Assembly (NCBI RefSeq): GCF_043290135.1
Contig: NC_134703.1
Span: 108,014,005 to 108,078,004 of the forward strand
Direction: 5' to 3'
Length of the DNA stretch: 64,000 nucleotides
DNA from: Rhipicephalus microplus
Taxonomy: Eukaryota > Arthropoda > Arachnida > Ixodida > Ixodidae
A model generated the notes under the pieces. That model saw nothing but the letters and a program-made list of their open reading frames with translations, was not told where the DNA came from and did no database searches. Positions 22,836 through 36,834 of the stretch are shown here, in pieces (the stretch's first letter is position 1; the number at the start of each line of letters is the position of its first letter). The position numbers and the translations under genes are program-made.

Positions 22836-24090
22836 TTAGTTACTTTTATTATTTTTGTTGGTATTCATGAACGTTCGGATAACGAGAAACTAGTTTTCCC
22901 TCGTATAGCAACAGCTGTGATTTGATGTAACTGTTGCTTGGACGCTTTCACCGGCCGCTATAGCTCAGTGGTACAGCACTGGTCTCGTAAACCAGGCGTC
23001 GTGAGTTCTAACCTCACTGGCGGAATTAGTTCTTTTATTATTTTTATGGGTACTCATAAACTTTCGGATAACGAGGAACCAGTTTTCCCTCGTATAGCAA
23101 CAGCTGTGCTTTGATGCAACTGTTGGCTGGACGGTTTCACAGGCCGCTATAGCTCATTGGTAGAGCACTGGTCTCGTAAACCAGGGTTTGTGAGTTCAAG
23201 CCTCACTGGCGGCATTAGTTATTTTTATTATTTTTATGGTTATTCATGAACGTTCGGATAACGAGGAACCAGTTTTTCCTCGTATTGCGACAGCTGTGCT
23301 TTGATGCAAATGTTGGTTGGACACTTTCATCGGCCGCTATAGCTCAGTGGTAGAGCACTGGTCTCGTAAACCAGGGGTCGTGAGTTCAAACCTCACTGGC
23401 GGCATTTGTTATTTTCATTATTCTTATGAGTACTCAGGATCGTTCGGATATTGAGGAACAATTTTTCTCTCGTATACCGACTGCTGTGCGTTGATGCAAC
23501 TGTTGGTTGGACGCTTTTATCGGCCGCAATAGCTCAGTGGTAGAGCACTGGTCTCGTAAACCAGGGGTCGTGAGTTCAAACCTCACTGGCGGAATTAGTT
23601 CTTTTATTATTTTTATGGGTACTCATAAACTTTCGGATAACGAGGAACCAGTTTTCCCTCGTATAGCAACAGCTGTGCTTTGATGCAACTGTTGGCTGGA
23701 CGGTTTCACAGGCCGCTATAGCTCATTGGTAGAGCACTGGTCTCGTAAACCAGGGTTTGTGAGTTCAAGCCTCACTGGCGGCATTAGTTATTTTTATTAT
23801 TTTTATGGTTATTCATGAACGTTCGGATAACGAGGAACCAGTTTTTCCTCGTATTGCGACAGCTGTGCTTTGATGCAAATGTTGGTTGGACACTTTCATC
23901 GGCCGCTATAGCTCAGTGGTAGAGCACTCGTCTCGTAAACAAGGGGTCGTGAGTTCAAACCTCACTGGCGGTATTAGTTCCTTTATTATTTTTATGGGTA
24001 CTCATACACGTTCGGATAACGAGGAACCAGTTTTTTCTCGTATAGCAACAGCTGTGCTTTGATGCAACTGTTGGTTGGACGCTTTCACCA

Positions 24091-24154
24091 GCCTCAGTGG
24101 TAGAGCGCTGGTCTCGTAAACCAGGGGTCGTGAGTTCAAACCTCACTGGCGGGA
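24091..24154 (+). pseudogene. tRNA-Thr(CGT) with 8-nt acceptor deletion, copy 2
   Basis: Same 8-nt deletion as at 18036, offset 6055 bp. It marks the mosaic block 23.9-24.6 kb as a copy of 17.85-18.55 kb. Confidence 0.85.
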
Positions 24155-27100
24155 TTAGTTATTTTTATTATTTTTATGATTACTCATGAACGTTCAAATA
24201 ACGAGGAATCAGTTTTCCCTCGTATAGCGTCAGCTGTGCTTTGATGTTACGGTTGGTTGGACGCTGTCACCGGCTCCTATAGCTCAGTGGTAGAGCACTG
24301 GTCTCGTAAACCAGGGTTGGTGAGTTCAAGCCTCACTGGCGGCATTAGTTATTTTTATTATTTTTATGGTTATTCATGAACGTTCGGATAACGAGGAACC
24401 AGTTTTTTCTCGTATGGCGACAGCTGTGCTTTGATGCAAATGTTGGTTGGACACTTTAATCGGCCGCTATAGCTCAGTGGTAGAGCACTGGTCTTGTAAA
24501 CCAGGGGTCTTGAGTTGGTACCTCACTGGCGGCATTAGTGATTTTTATTATTTTTATGGTTATTCATGAACGTTCGGATAACGAGAAACAGTTTTCCCGC
24601 ATATAGCGACAGCTGTGCTTTGATGCAAATGTTGGTTGGACACTTTCATCGGCCGCTATAGCTCAGTGGTAGAGCACTGGTCTCGTAAACCAGGGGTCGT
24701 GAGTTCAAACCTCACTGGCGGCATTTGTTATTTTCATTATTCTTATGAGTACTCAGGATCGTTCGGATATTGAGGAACAATTTTTCTCTCGTATACCGAC
24801 TGCTGTGCGTTGATGCAACTGTTGGTTGGACGCTTTTATCGGCCGCAATAGCTCAGTGGTAGAGCACTGGTCTCGTAAACCAGGGGTCGTGAGTTCAAAC
24901 CTCACTGGCGGAATTAGTTCCTTTATTATTTTTATGGTTACTCATGAACGTTCGGATAACGAGGAACTAGTTTTCCCTCGTATAGCGTCAGCTGTGCTTT
25001 CATGTAACTGTTGATTGGACGCTGTCACCGGCCGCTATAGCTCAGTGGTAGAGCACTGGTCTCGTAAACCAGGGGTCGTGAGTTCAAACCTCACTGGCGG
25101 CATTACTTATTTTTATTAATTTTGTTGGTATTGATAAACTTTCGGATAACGAGGAACCAGTTTTCCGTCGTATAGCAACAGCTGTGCTTTGATGCAACTG
25201 TTGGCTGGACGCTTTCACAGGCCGCTATAGCTCAGTGGTAGATCACTGGTCTTGTAAACCAGGGGCCGTGAGTTCAAACCTCACTGGCGGCATTTGTTAT
25301 TTTCATTATTTTCATGGGCATTCATGATCGTTCGGATATTGAGGAAAAAGGTTTCTCTCGTATACCGACTGCTGTGCTTTGATGCAACTGTTGGTTGGAC
25401 GCTTTCATCGGCCGCAATAGCTCAGTGGTAGAGCACTCGTCTCGTAAACAAGGGGTCGTGAGTTCAAACCTCACTGGCGGTATTAGTTCCTTTATTATTT
25501 TTATGGGTACTCATACACGTTCGGATAACGAGGAACCAGTTTTCCGTCGTATAGCAACAGCTGTGCTTTGATGCAACTGTTGGCTGGACGCTTTCACAGG
25601 CCGCTATAGCTCAGTGGTAGATCACTGGTCTTGTAAACCAGGGGCCGTGAGTTCAAACCTCACTGGCGGCATTTGTTATTTTCATTATTTTCATGGGCAT
25701 TCATGATCGTTCGGATATTGAGGAAAAAGGTTTCTCTCGTATACCGACTGCTGTGCTTTGATGCAACTGTTGGTTGGACGCTTTCATCGGCCGCTATAGC
25801 TCAGTGGTAGAGCACTGGTCTTGTAAACCAGGGGTCGTGAGTTCAAACCTCACTGGCGGAATTAGTTCCTTCATTATTTTTATGGGTACTCATAAACGTT
25901 CGGATAACCAGGAACCAGTTTTCTCTCGTATGGCGACAGCAGTGCTTTGATGCAAATGTTGGTTGGACACTTTCATCGGCCGCTATAGCTGAGTGGTAGA
26001 GCACTGGTCTTGTAAACCAGGGGTCGTGAGTTCCAACCTCACTGGCGGCATTAATTATTTTTATTATTCTTATGGTTACTCATGAACGTTCGGATAACGA
26101 GGAACTAGTTTTTTCTCGTATACCAACTGCTGTGCTTTGATGTAACTGTTGGTTGGACGCTGTCACGGGCCGCTATAGCTCAGTGGTAGAGCACTGGTCT
26201 CGTAAACCAGGGGTCGTGAGTTCAAACCTCACTGGCGGATTTACTTATTTTTATTATTTTTGTTGGTATTCATGAACGTTCGGATAACGAGAAACTAGTT
26301 TTCCCTCGTATAGCAACAGCTGTGATTTGATGTAACTGTTGGTTGGACGCTTTCACCGGCCGCTATAGCTCAGTGGTAGAGCACTGGTCTCGTGAACCAG
26401 GAGTCGTGAGTTTTAACCTCACTGGCGGCATTAGTTATTTTCATTATTTTTATGGGTACTCATGAACGTTCGGATAACGAGAAACCAGTTTTTCCTCGTA
26501 TAGCAGCAGCTGTGCTTTGATGCAACTGTTGGCTGGACGCTTTCACAGGCCGCTATAGCTCAGTGGTAGAGCACTGGTCTTGTAAACCAGGGGTCGTGAG
26601 TTCAAAGCTCACTGGCGGCATTTTTTATTTTCAATAGTTTTATACATGATTGTTCGGATAACGAGGGACCGGTTTTCCCTCGTATAGCGTCAGTTGTGCT
26701 TTGATGCAACTGTTGGCTGGACGCTTTCACAGGCCGCTATAGCTCAGTGGTAGAGCACTGGTCTTGTAAACCAGGGGCCGTGAGTTCAAACCTCACTGGC
26801 GGCATTTGTTATTTTCATTATTTTCATGGGCATTCATGATCGTTCGGATATTGAGGAAAAAGGTTTCTCTCGTATACCGACTGCTGTGCTTTGATGCAAC
26901 TGTTGGTTGGACGCTTTCATCGGCCGCAATAGCTCAGTGGTAGAGCACTGGTCTCGTAAACAAGGGGTCGTGAGTTCAAACCTCACTGGCGGTATTAGTT
27001 CCCTTATTATTTTTATGGTTACTCATGAACGTTCTGATAACGAGGAACTAGTTTTCCGTCGTATAGCGTCAGCTGTGCTTTCATGTAACTGTTGATTGGA

Positions 27101-30100
27101 CGCTGTCACCGGCCGCTATAGCTCAGTTGTAGAGCACTGGTCTCGTAAACCAGGGGCCGTGAGTTCAAACCTCACTGGCGGCATTTGTTATTTTCATTAT
27201 TTTCATGGGCATTCATGATCGTTCGGATATTGAGGAAAAAGGTTTCTCTCGTATACCGACTGCTGTGCTTTGATGCAACTGTTGGTTGGACGCTTTCATC
27301 GGCCGCAATAGCTCAGTGGTAGAGCACTGGTCTCGTAAGCAAGGGGTCGTGATTTCAAACCTCACTGGCGGTATTAGTTCCTTTATTATTTTTATGGGTA
27401 CTCATGAACGTTCGGATAACGAGGAATCAGTTTTCCCTCGTATAGCGTCAGCTGTGCTTTGATGTTACTGTTGGTTGGACGCTGTCACCGGCCGCTATAG
27501 CTCAGTGGTAGAGCACTGGTCTCGTAAACCAGGGTTGGTGAGTTCAAGCCTCACTGGCGGCATTAGTTATTTTTATTATTTTTATGAGTACTCATGAACG
27601 TTCGGATAACGAGGAACCAGTTTTTTCTCGAATGGCGACAGCTGTGCTTTGATGCAAATGTTGGTTGGACACTTTCATCGGCCGCTATAGCTCAGTGGTA
27701 GAGCACTGGTCTCGTAAACCAGGGGTCGTGAGTTCAAACCTCCCTGGCGGCATTAGTTATTTTCATTATTCTTATGAGTACTCAGGATCGTTCGGATATT
27801 GAGGAACAAGTTTTTTCACGTATACCAACTGCTGTGCTTTAATGCAAATGTTGGTTGGACACTTTCATCGGCTGCTATAGCTCAGTGGTAGAGCACAGGT
27901 CTTGTAAACCAGGGGTCTTGAGTTGAAACCTCACTGGCGGCATTAGTTATTTTTATTATTTTTATTGTTATTCATGAACGTTCGGATAACGAGAAACCAG
28001 TTTTCCCGCGTATAGCGACAGCTGTGCTTTGATGTAACTGTTAGTTGGACTCTTTCACCGGCCACTATAGCTCAGTGGTAGAGCACTGGTCTCGTAAACC
28101 AGGGGTCGTGAGTTCTAACCTCACTGACGGAATTAGTTCCTTTATTACTTTTATGGGTAGTCATAAACTTTCGGATAATGAGGAACCAGTTTTCCCTCGT
28201 ATGGCGACAGCTGTGCTTTGATGCAAATGTTGGTTGGACACTTTCATCGGCCGGTATAGCTCAGTGGTAGAGCACTGCTCTTGTAAACCAGGGGTCGTGA
28301 GTTTGAACCTCACTGGCGGCAATTGTTATTTTTATTATTTTTATGGGTACTCATGAACGTTCGGATAACGAGCAAACAGTTTTCCCTCGTATAGCGTCAG
28401 CTGTGCTTTGATGTAACTGTTTGTTGGACGCTGTCACCGGCCGCTATAGCTCAGTGGTAGAGCACTGGTCTCGTAAACCAGGGTTGGTGAGTTCAAGCCT
28501 CACTGGCGGCATTAGTTATTTTTATTATTTTTATGGTTATTGATGAACGTTCGGATAACGAGAAACCAGTTTTTTCTCGTATAGCAACAGCTGTGATTTG
28601 ATGTAACTGTTGGTTGGACGCTTTCACCGGCTGCTATAGCTCTGTGGTAGAGCACTGGTCTTGTAAACCAGGGGTCGTGAGTTCAAACGTCACTGGCGGC
28701 ATTAGTTATTTTTATTATTCTTATGGTTACTCATGAACGTTCGGATAACGAGGAACCTGTTTTCCCTAGCATAGCGTCAGCTGTGCTTTGATGTAACTGT
28801 TGGTTGGACGCTGTCACCGGCCGCTATAGCTCAGTGGTAGAGCACTAGTCTCGTAAACCAGGGGTCGTGAGTTCAAACCTCACTGGCGGAAGTAGTTCCT
28901 TTATTATTTTTATGGGTACTCATAAACGTTCGGATAACGAGGAACCAGTTTTCTCTCGTATGGCGACATCAGTGCTTTCATGCAAATGTTGGTTGGGCAC
29001 TTTCATCTGCCGCGATAGCTCAGTGGTAGAGTACTGGTCTTGTAAACCAGGGGTCGTGAGCTCAAACCCCACTGGCGGAATTACTTATTTTTATTATTTT
29101 TGTTGGTATTCATGAACGTTCGGATAACGAGAAACTAGTTTTCCCTCGTATAGCAACAGCTGTGATTTGATGTAACTGTTGCTTGGACGCTTTCACCGGC
29201 CGCTATAGCTCAGTGGTACAGCACTGGTCTCGTAAACCAGGCGTCGTGAGTTCTAACCTCACTGGCGGAATTAGTTCTTTTATTATTTTTATGGGTACTC
29301 ATAAACTTTCGGATAACGAGGAACCAGTTTTCCCTCCTATAGCAACAGCTGTGCTTTGATGCAACTGTTGGCTGGACGGTTTCACAGGCCGCTATAGCTC
29401 ATTGGTAGAGCACTGGTCTCGTAAACCAGGGTTTGTGAGTTCAAGCCTCACTGGCGGCATTAGTTATTTTTATTATTTTTATGGTTATTCATGAACGTTC
29501 GGATAACGAGGAACCAGTTTTTCCTCGTATTGCGACAGCTGTGCTTTGATGCAAATGTTGGTTGGACACTTTCATCGGCCGCTATAGCTCAGTGGTAGAG
29601 CACTGGTCTCGTAAACCAGGGGTCGTGAGTTCAAACCTCACTGGCGGCATTTGTTATTTTCATTATTCTTATGAGTACTCAGGATCGTTCGGATATTGAG
29701 GAACAATTTTTCTCTCGTATACCGACTGCTGTGCGTTGATGCAACTGTTGGTTGGACGCTTTTATCGGCCGCAATAGCTCAGTGGTAGAGCACTGGTCTC
29801 GTAAACCAGGGGTCGTGAGTTCAAACCTCACTGGCGGAATTAGTTCCTTTATTATTTTTATGGTTACTCATGAACGTTCGGATAACGAGGAACTAGTTTT
29901 CCCTCGTATAGCGTCAGCTGTGCTTTCATGTAACTGTTGATTGGACGCTGTCACCGGCCGCTATAGCTCAGTGGTAGAGCACTGGTCTCGTAAACCAGGG
30001 GTCGTGAGTTCAAACCTCACTGGCGGCATTACTTATTTTTATTAATTTTGTTGGTATTGATAAACTTTCGGATAACGAGGAACCAGTTTTCCGTCGTATA

Positions 30101-30525
30101 GCAACAGCTGTGCTTTGATGCAACTGTTGGCTGGACGCTTTCACAGGCCGCTATAGCTCAGTGGTAGATCACTGGTCTTGTAAACCAGGGGCCGTGAGTT
30201 CAAACCTCACTGGCGGCATTTGTTATTTTCATTATTTTCATGGGCATTCATGATCGTTCGGATATTGAGGAAAAAGGTTTCTCTCGTATACCGACTGCTG
30301 TGCTTTGATGCAACTGTTGGTTGGACGCTTTCATCGGCCGCAATAGCTCAGTGGTAGAGCACTCGTCTCGTAAACAAGGGGTCGTGAGTTCAAACCTCAC
30401 TGGCGGTATTAGTTCCTTTATTATTTTTATGGGTACTCATACACGTTCGGATAACGAGGAACCAGTTTTTTCTCGTATAGCAACAGCTGTGCTTTGATGC
30501 AACTGTTGGTTGGACGCTTTCACCA

Positions 30526-30589
30526 GCCTCAGTGGTAGAGCGCTGGTCTCGTAAACCAGGGGTCGTGAGTTCAAACCTCACTGGCGGGA
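30526..30589 (+). pseudogene. tRNA-Thr(CGT) with 8-nt acceptor deletion, copy 3
   Basis: Same lesion as at 18036, offset exactly 12,490 bp. Confidence 0.85.
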
Positions 30590-33171
30590 TTAGTTATTTT
30601 TATTATTTTTATGATTACTCATGAACGTTCAAATAACGAGGAATCAGTTTTCCCTCGTATAGCGTCAGCTGTGCTTTGATGTTACGGTTGGTTGGACGCT
30701 GTCACCGGCTCCTATAGCTCAGTGGTAGAGCACTGGTCTCGTAAACTAGGGTTGGTGAGTTCAAGCCTCACTGGCGGCATTAGTTATTTTTATTATTTTT
30801 ATGGTTATTCATGAACGTTCGGATAACGAGGAACCAGTTTTTTCTCGTATGGCGACAGCTGTGCTTTGATGCAAATGTTGGTTGGACACTTTAATCGGCC
30901 GCTATAGCTCAGTGGTAGAGCACTGGTCTTGTAAACCAGGGGTCTTGAGTTGGTACCTCACTGGCGGCATTAGTGATTTTTATTATTTTTATGGTTATTC
31001 ATGAACGTTCGGATAACGAGAAACAGTTTTCCCGCATATAGCGACAGCTGTGCTTTGATGTAACTGTTGGTTGGACTCTTTCACCGGCCGCTATAGCTCT
31101 GTGGTAGAGCACTGGTCTCGTAAACCAGGGGTCGTGAGTTCTAACCTCACTGACGGAATTAGTTCCTTTATTACTTTTATGGGTAGTCATAAACTTTCGG
31201 ATAACGAGGCACCAGTTTTTCCTCGTATGGCGACAGCTGTGCTTTGATGCAAATGTTGGTTGGACGCTTTCACCGGCTGCTATAGCTCAGTGGTAGAGCA
31301 CTGGTCTTGTAAACCAGGGGTCGTGAGTTCAAACCTCACTGGCGGCATTAGTTATTTTTATTATTCTTATGGTTACTCATGAACGTTCGGATAACGAGGA
31401 ACCAGTTTTCCCTAGTATAGCGTCAGCTGTGCTTTGATGTAACTGTTGGTTGGACGCTGGCACCGGCCGCTTTAGCTCAGTGGTAGAGCACCAGTCTCGT
31501 AACCCAGGGTTGGTGAGTTCAAGCCTCACTGGCGGCATTAGTTTTTTTTTATTATTTTTATGGTTATTCATGAACGTTCGGATAACGAGAAACAGTTTTC
31601 CCTCGTATGGCGACAGCTGTGCTTTGATGCAAATGTTGGTTGGACACTTTCATCGGCCGCTATAGGTAAGTGGTAGAGCAGTGGTCTTGTAAACCAGGGG
31701 TCTTGAGTTCAAACCTCACTGGCGGCATTAGTTATTTTTATTATTTTTATGGTTAGTCATGAACGTTCGGACAACTAGGAACTAGCTTTCCCTCGTATAG
31801 CGTCAGCTGTGCTTTCATGTAACTGTTGGTTGGACGCTGTCACCGGCCGTAATAGCTCAGTGGTAGAGCACTGGTCTCGTAAACCAGGGGTCTTGAGTTC
31901 AAACCTCACTGGCGGCATTAGTTATTTTTATATTTCTTATGGTTACTCAGGAACGTTCGGATAACGAGGAACCAGTTTTCCCTCGTATAGCGTCCGCTGT
32001 GCTTTGATGTAACTGTTGGTTGGACGCTGTCACCGGCCGCTATAGCTCAGTGGTAGAGCACTGGTCTTGTAAACCAGGGGTCGTGAGTTCAAACCTCACT
32101 GGCGGAATTAGTTCCTTTATTATTTTTATGTGTACTCATAAACGTTCGGATAACGAGGAACCAGTTTTCTCTCGTATGGCGACAGCAGTGCTTTGATGCA
32201 AATGTTGGTTGGACACTTTCATCGGCCGCTATAGCTCAGTGGTAGAGCACTGGTCGTGTAAACCAGGGGTCGTGAGTTCAAACCTCATTGGTGGAATTTG
32301 TTATTTTTATTATTTTATGGGTAGTCATAAACTTTCGGATAACGAGGAACCAGTTTTCCCTCGTATAGCGACATCTGTGCTTTGATGCAAATGTTGGTTG
32401 CACAATTCATCGGAAGCTATAGCTCAGTGGTAGAGCACTGGTCTCGTAAACCAGGGTTGGTGACTTCAAGCCTCACTGGCGGCATTAGTTACTTTTATTA
32501 TTTTTGTTGGTATTCATGAACGTTCGGATAACGAGAAACTAGTTTTCCCTCGTATACCAACAGCTGTGATTTGATGTAACTGTTGGTTGGACGCTTTCAC
32601 CGGCCGCTATAGCTCAGTGGTAGAGCACTGGTCTCGTGAACCAGGAGTCGTGAGTTTTAACCTCACTGGCGGCAGTAGTTATTTTCATTATTTTTATGGG
32701 TACTCATGAACGTTCGGATAACGAGGAACCAGTTTTCTCTCGTATGGCGAAAGCAGTGCTTTGACGCAAATGTTGGTTGGACACTTTCATCGGCCGCTAT
32801 AGCTCAGTGGTAGAGCACTGGTCTTGTAAACCAGGGGTCGTGAGTTCAAACCTCACTTCCGGCATTTGTTATTTTCATTATTTTTATGGGTACTCATGAT
32901 CGTTCGGATATTGAGGAACAATTTTTCTCTCGTATACCGACTGCTGTGCGTTGATGCAACTGTTGGTTGGACGCTTTTATCGGCCGCAATAGCTCAGTGG
33001 TAGACCACTGGTCTCGTAAACCAGGGGTCGTGAGTTCAAACCTCACTGGCGGAATTAGTTCCTTTATTATTTTTATGGTTACTCATGAACGTTCGGATAA
33101 CGAGGAACTAGTTTTCCCTCGTATAGCGTCAGCTGTGCTTTCATGTAACTGTTGATTGGACACTGTCACCG

Positions 33172-33243
33172 GCCGCTATAGCTCAGTGGTAGAGCACTGG
33201 TCTCGTAAACCAGGGGTCGTGAGTTCAAACCTCACTGGCGGCA
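33172..33243 (+). tRNA. tRNA-Thr(CGT), intact
   Basis: Consensus body, 12,490 bp from its counterpart at 20682. The further copy at 38660 has CTGGA in the anticodon stem and so loses one pair. Confidence 0.9.
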
Positions 33244-36200
33244 TTACTTATTTTTATTAATTTTGTTGGTATTGATAAACTTTCGGATAACGAGGAACCA
33301 GTTTTCCGTCGTATAGCAACAGCTGTGCTTTGATGCAACTGTTGGCTGGACGCTTTCACAGGCCGCTATAGCTCAGTGGTAGAGCACTGGTCTTGTAAAC
33401 CAGGGGCCGTGAGTTCAAACCTCACTGGCGGCATTTGTTATTTTCATTATTTTCATGGGCATTCATGATCGTTCGGATATTGAGGAAAAAGTTTCTCTCG
33501 TATACCGACTGCTGTGCTTTGATGCAACTGTTGGTTGGACACTTTCACCGGCCGCTATAGCTCAGTGGTACAGCACTGGTCTCGTAAACCAGGGGTCGTG
33601 AGTTCTAACCTCAATGGCGGAATTAGTTATTTTTATTGTTTCTATGGTTACTCATGAACGTTCGAATAATGAGGAACCAGTTTTTTCTCGTATACCAACT
33701 GCTGTGCTTTGATGCAACTGTTGGTTGGACACTTTCATCGGCCGCTATAGCTCAGTAGTACAGCACTGGTCTCGTAAACCAGGGGTCGTGAGTTCAAACC
33801 TCATTGGTGGCATTTGTTATTTTTATTATTTTATGGGTAGTCATAAACTTTCGGATAACGAGGAACCAGTTTTCCCTAGTATAGCGACAGCTGTGCTTTG
33901 ATGCAAATGTTGGTCGGATACTTCATCGGCCGCTATAGCTCAGTGGTAGAGCACTGGTCTTGTAAACCAGGGGTCGTGAGTTCAAACCTCACTGGCGGCA
34001 TTAGTTACTTTTATTATTTTTATGGTAACTCATGAACGTTCGGATAACAAGGAACTTGTTTTTCCTCGTATAGCGTCAGCTGTGCTTTCATGTAATTGTT
34101 GGTTGGACGCTGTCACCGGCCGCTATAGCTAAGTGGTAGAGCACTGGTCTCGTAAACCAGGGGTCGTGAGTTCAAACCTCACTGGTGGGATTACTTATTT
34201 TTATTATTTTTGTTGGTATTCATGAACGTTCGGATAACGAGAAACTAGTTTTCCCTCGTATAGCAACAGCTGTGATTTGATGTAACTGTTGGTTGGAAGC
34301 TGTCACCGGCCGCTATAGCTCAGTGGTAGAGCACTGGTCTCGTAAACCAGGGTTGGTGAGTTCAAGCCTCACTGGCGGCATTAGTTATTTTTATTATTTT
34401 TATGGATACTCATGAACGTTCGGATAACGAGAAACCAGTTTTCCCTCGTATAGCGACAGCTGTGCTCTGATGTAACTGTTGGTTGGACGCTTTCACCGGC
34501 CGCTATAGCTCAGTGGTACAGCACTGGTCTCGTAAACCAGGCGTCGTGAGTTCTAACCTCACTGGCGGAATTAGTTCTTTTATTATTTTTATGGGTACTC
34601 ATAAACTTTCAGATAACGAGGAACCAGTTTTCCCTCGTATAGCAACAGCTGTGCTTTGATGCAACTGTTGGCTGGACGGATTCACAGGCCGCTATAGCTC
34701 AGTAGTACAGCACTGGTCTCGTAAACCAGGGGTCGTGAGTTCAAACCTCATTGGTGGCATTTGTTATTTTTATTATTTTATGGGTAGTCATAAACTTTCG
34801 GATAACGAGGAACCAGTTTTCCCTCGTATAGCGTCAGATGTGCTTTGATGTAACTGTTGGTTGGACGCGGTCACCAGCCGCTATAGCTCAGTGGTAGAGC
34901 ACTGGTCTCGTAAACAAGGGGTCGTGAGTTAAAACCTCACTGGCGGCATTTGTTATTTTCATCTTTATGGATACTCATGAACGTTCGGATAACGAGGAAC
35001 CAGTTTTCCCTCGTATAGCGACAGCTGTGCTCTGATGTAACTGTGTGTTGGACGCTTTCACCGGCCGCTATAGCTCAGTGGTACAGCACTGGTCTCGTAA
35101 ACCAGGGGTCGTGAGTTAAAACCTCACTGGCGGCATTTGTTATTTTCATTATTTTTATGGATACTCATAAACTTTCGGATAACGAGGAACCAGTTTTCCC
35201 TCGTATAGCAACAGCTGTGCTTTGATGCAACTGTTGGCTGGACGGTTTCACAGGCCGCTATAGCTCAGTGGTAGAGCACTGGTCTTGTAAACCAGGGGTC
35301 GTGAGTTCAAACCTCACTGGCGGCATTAGTTACTTTTATTATTTTTGTTGGTATTCATGAACGTTCGGATAACGAGAAACTAGTTTTCCCTCGTATAGCA
35401 ACAGCTGTGATTTGATGTAACTGTTGCTTGGACGCTTTCACCGGCCGCTATAGCTCAGTGGTACAGCACTGGTCTCGTAAACCAGGCGTCGTGAGTTCTA
35501 ACCTCACTGGCGGAATTAGTTCTTTTATTATTTTTATGGGTACTCATAAACTTTCGGATAACGAGGAACCAGTTTTCCCTCGTATAGCAACAGCTGTGCT
35601 TTGATGCAACTGTTGGCTGGACGGTTTCACAGGCCGCTATAGCTCATTGGTAGAGCACTGGTCTCGTAAACCAGGGTTTGTGAGTTCAAGCCTCACTGGC
35701 GGCATTAGTTATTTTTATTATTTTTATGGTTATTCATGAACGTTCGGATAACGAGGAACCAGTTTTTCCTCGTATTGCGACAGCTGTGCTTTGATGCAAA
35801 TGTTGGTTGGACACTTTCATCGGCCGCTATAGCTCAGTGGTAGAGCACTGGTCTCGTAAACCAGGGGTCGTGAGTTCAAACCTCACTGGCGGCATTTGTT
35901 ATTTTCATTATTCTTATGAGTACTCAGGATCGTTCGGATATTGAGGAACAATTTTTCTCTCGTATACCGACTGCTGTGCGTTGATGCAACTGTTGGTTGG
36001 ACGCTTTTATCGGCCGCAATAGCTCAGTGGTAGAGCACTGGTCTCGTAAACCAGGGGTCGTGAGTTCAAACCTCACTGGCGGAATTAGTTCCTTTATTAT
36101 TTTTATGGTTACTCATGAACGTTCGGATAACGAGGAACTAGTTTTCCCTCGTATAGCGTCAGCTGTGCTTTCATGTAACTGTTGATTGGACGCTGTCACC

Positions 36201-36770
36201 GGCCGCTATAGCTCAGTGGTAGAGCACTGGTCTCGTAAACCAGGGGTCGTGAGTTCAAACCTCACTGGCGGCATTACTTATTTTTATTAATTTTGTTGGT
36301 ATTGATAAACTTTCGGATAACGAGGAACCAGTTTTCCGTCGTATAGCAACAGCTGTGCTTTGATGCAACTGTTGGCTGGACGCTTTCACAGGCCGCTATA
36401 GCTCAGTGGTAGATCACTGGTCTTGTAAACCAGGGGCCGTGAGTTCAAACCTCACTGGCGGCATTTGTTATTTTCATTATTTTCATGGGCATTCATGATC
36501 GTTCGGATATTGAGGAAAAAGGTTTCTCTCGTATACCGACTGCTGTGCTTTGATGCAACTGTTGGTTGGACGCTTTCATCGGCCGCAATAGCTCAGTGGT
36601 AGAGCACTCGTCTCGTAAACAAGGGGTCGTGAGTTCAAACCTCACTGGCGGTATTAGTTCCTTTATTATTTTTATGGGTACTCATACACGTTCGGATAAC
36701 GAGGAACCAGTTTTTTCTCGTATAGCAACAGCTGTGCTTTGATGCAACTGTTGGTTGGACGCTTTCACCA

Positions 36771-36834
36771 GCCTCAGTGGTAGAGCGCTGGTCTCGTAAA
36801 CCAGGGGTCGTGAGTTCAAACCTCACTGGCGGGA
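36771..36834 (+). pseudogene. tRNA-Thr(CGT) with 8-nt acceptor deletion, copy 4
   Basis: Same lesion, offset 6245 bp from 30526. The four copies of this deletion trace the segmental duplication history. Confidence 0.85.

Larger units (their letters stand above)
14701..25780 (+). tRNA. tRNA-Thr tandem array, segment 3 (58 units)
   Basis: Fifty-eight units (c = CGT, u = TGT, u* = TGT with G33): 14812c 15001c 15191c 15381u 15571c 15760u 15950c 16140u 16330c 16519u 16709c 16898c 17088c 17278c 17467c 17657u 17847c 18036c 18218c 18408u 18597c 18786u 18976c 19166u 19356c 19546u 19735u* 19923c 20113c 20303u 20493c 20682c 20872u 21061c 21251c 21439u 21629c 21819c 22009c 22198c 22387c 22574c 22764u 22954c 23143c 23333c 23523c 23712c 23902c 24091c 24273c 24463u 24652c 24842c 25031c 25221u 25411c 25600u. 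The stretch 23.6-25.8 kb is a mosaic of units copied from 16.9-18.6 kb at several different offsets (6055, 7564, 7943 bp), evidence of repeated unequal exchange. Confidence 0.92.
13298..36091 (+). repeat. 12,490-bp (66-unit) offset duplication
   Basis: 13298-23601 aligns with 25788-36091 at a constant offset of 12,490 bp (about 10.3 kb). By eye I found about eleven single-base differences and no indels, so identity is near 99.9%. The left junction falls in the first few bases of the tRNA at 25790, where a GCTTTCATC-type flank meets the 13300-type unit. Copy 1 between 23.6 and 25.8 kb is instead a mosaic of shorter duplications. Confidence 0.85.
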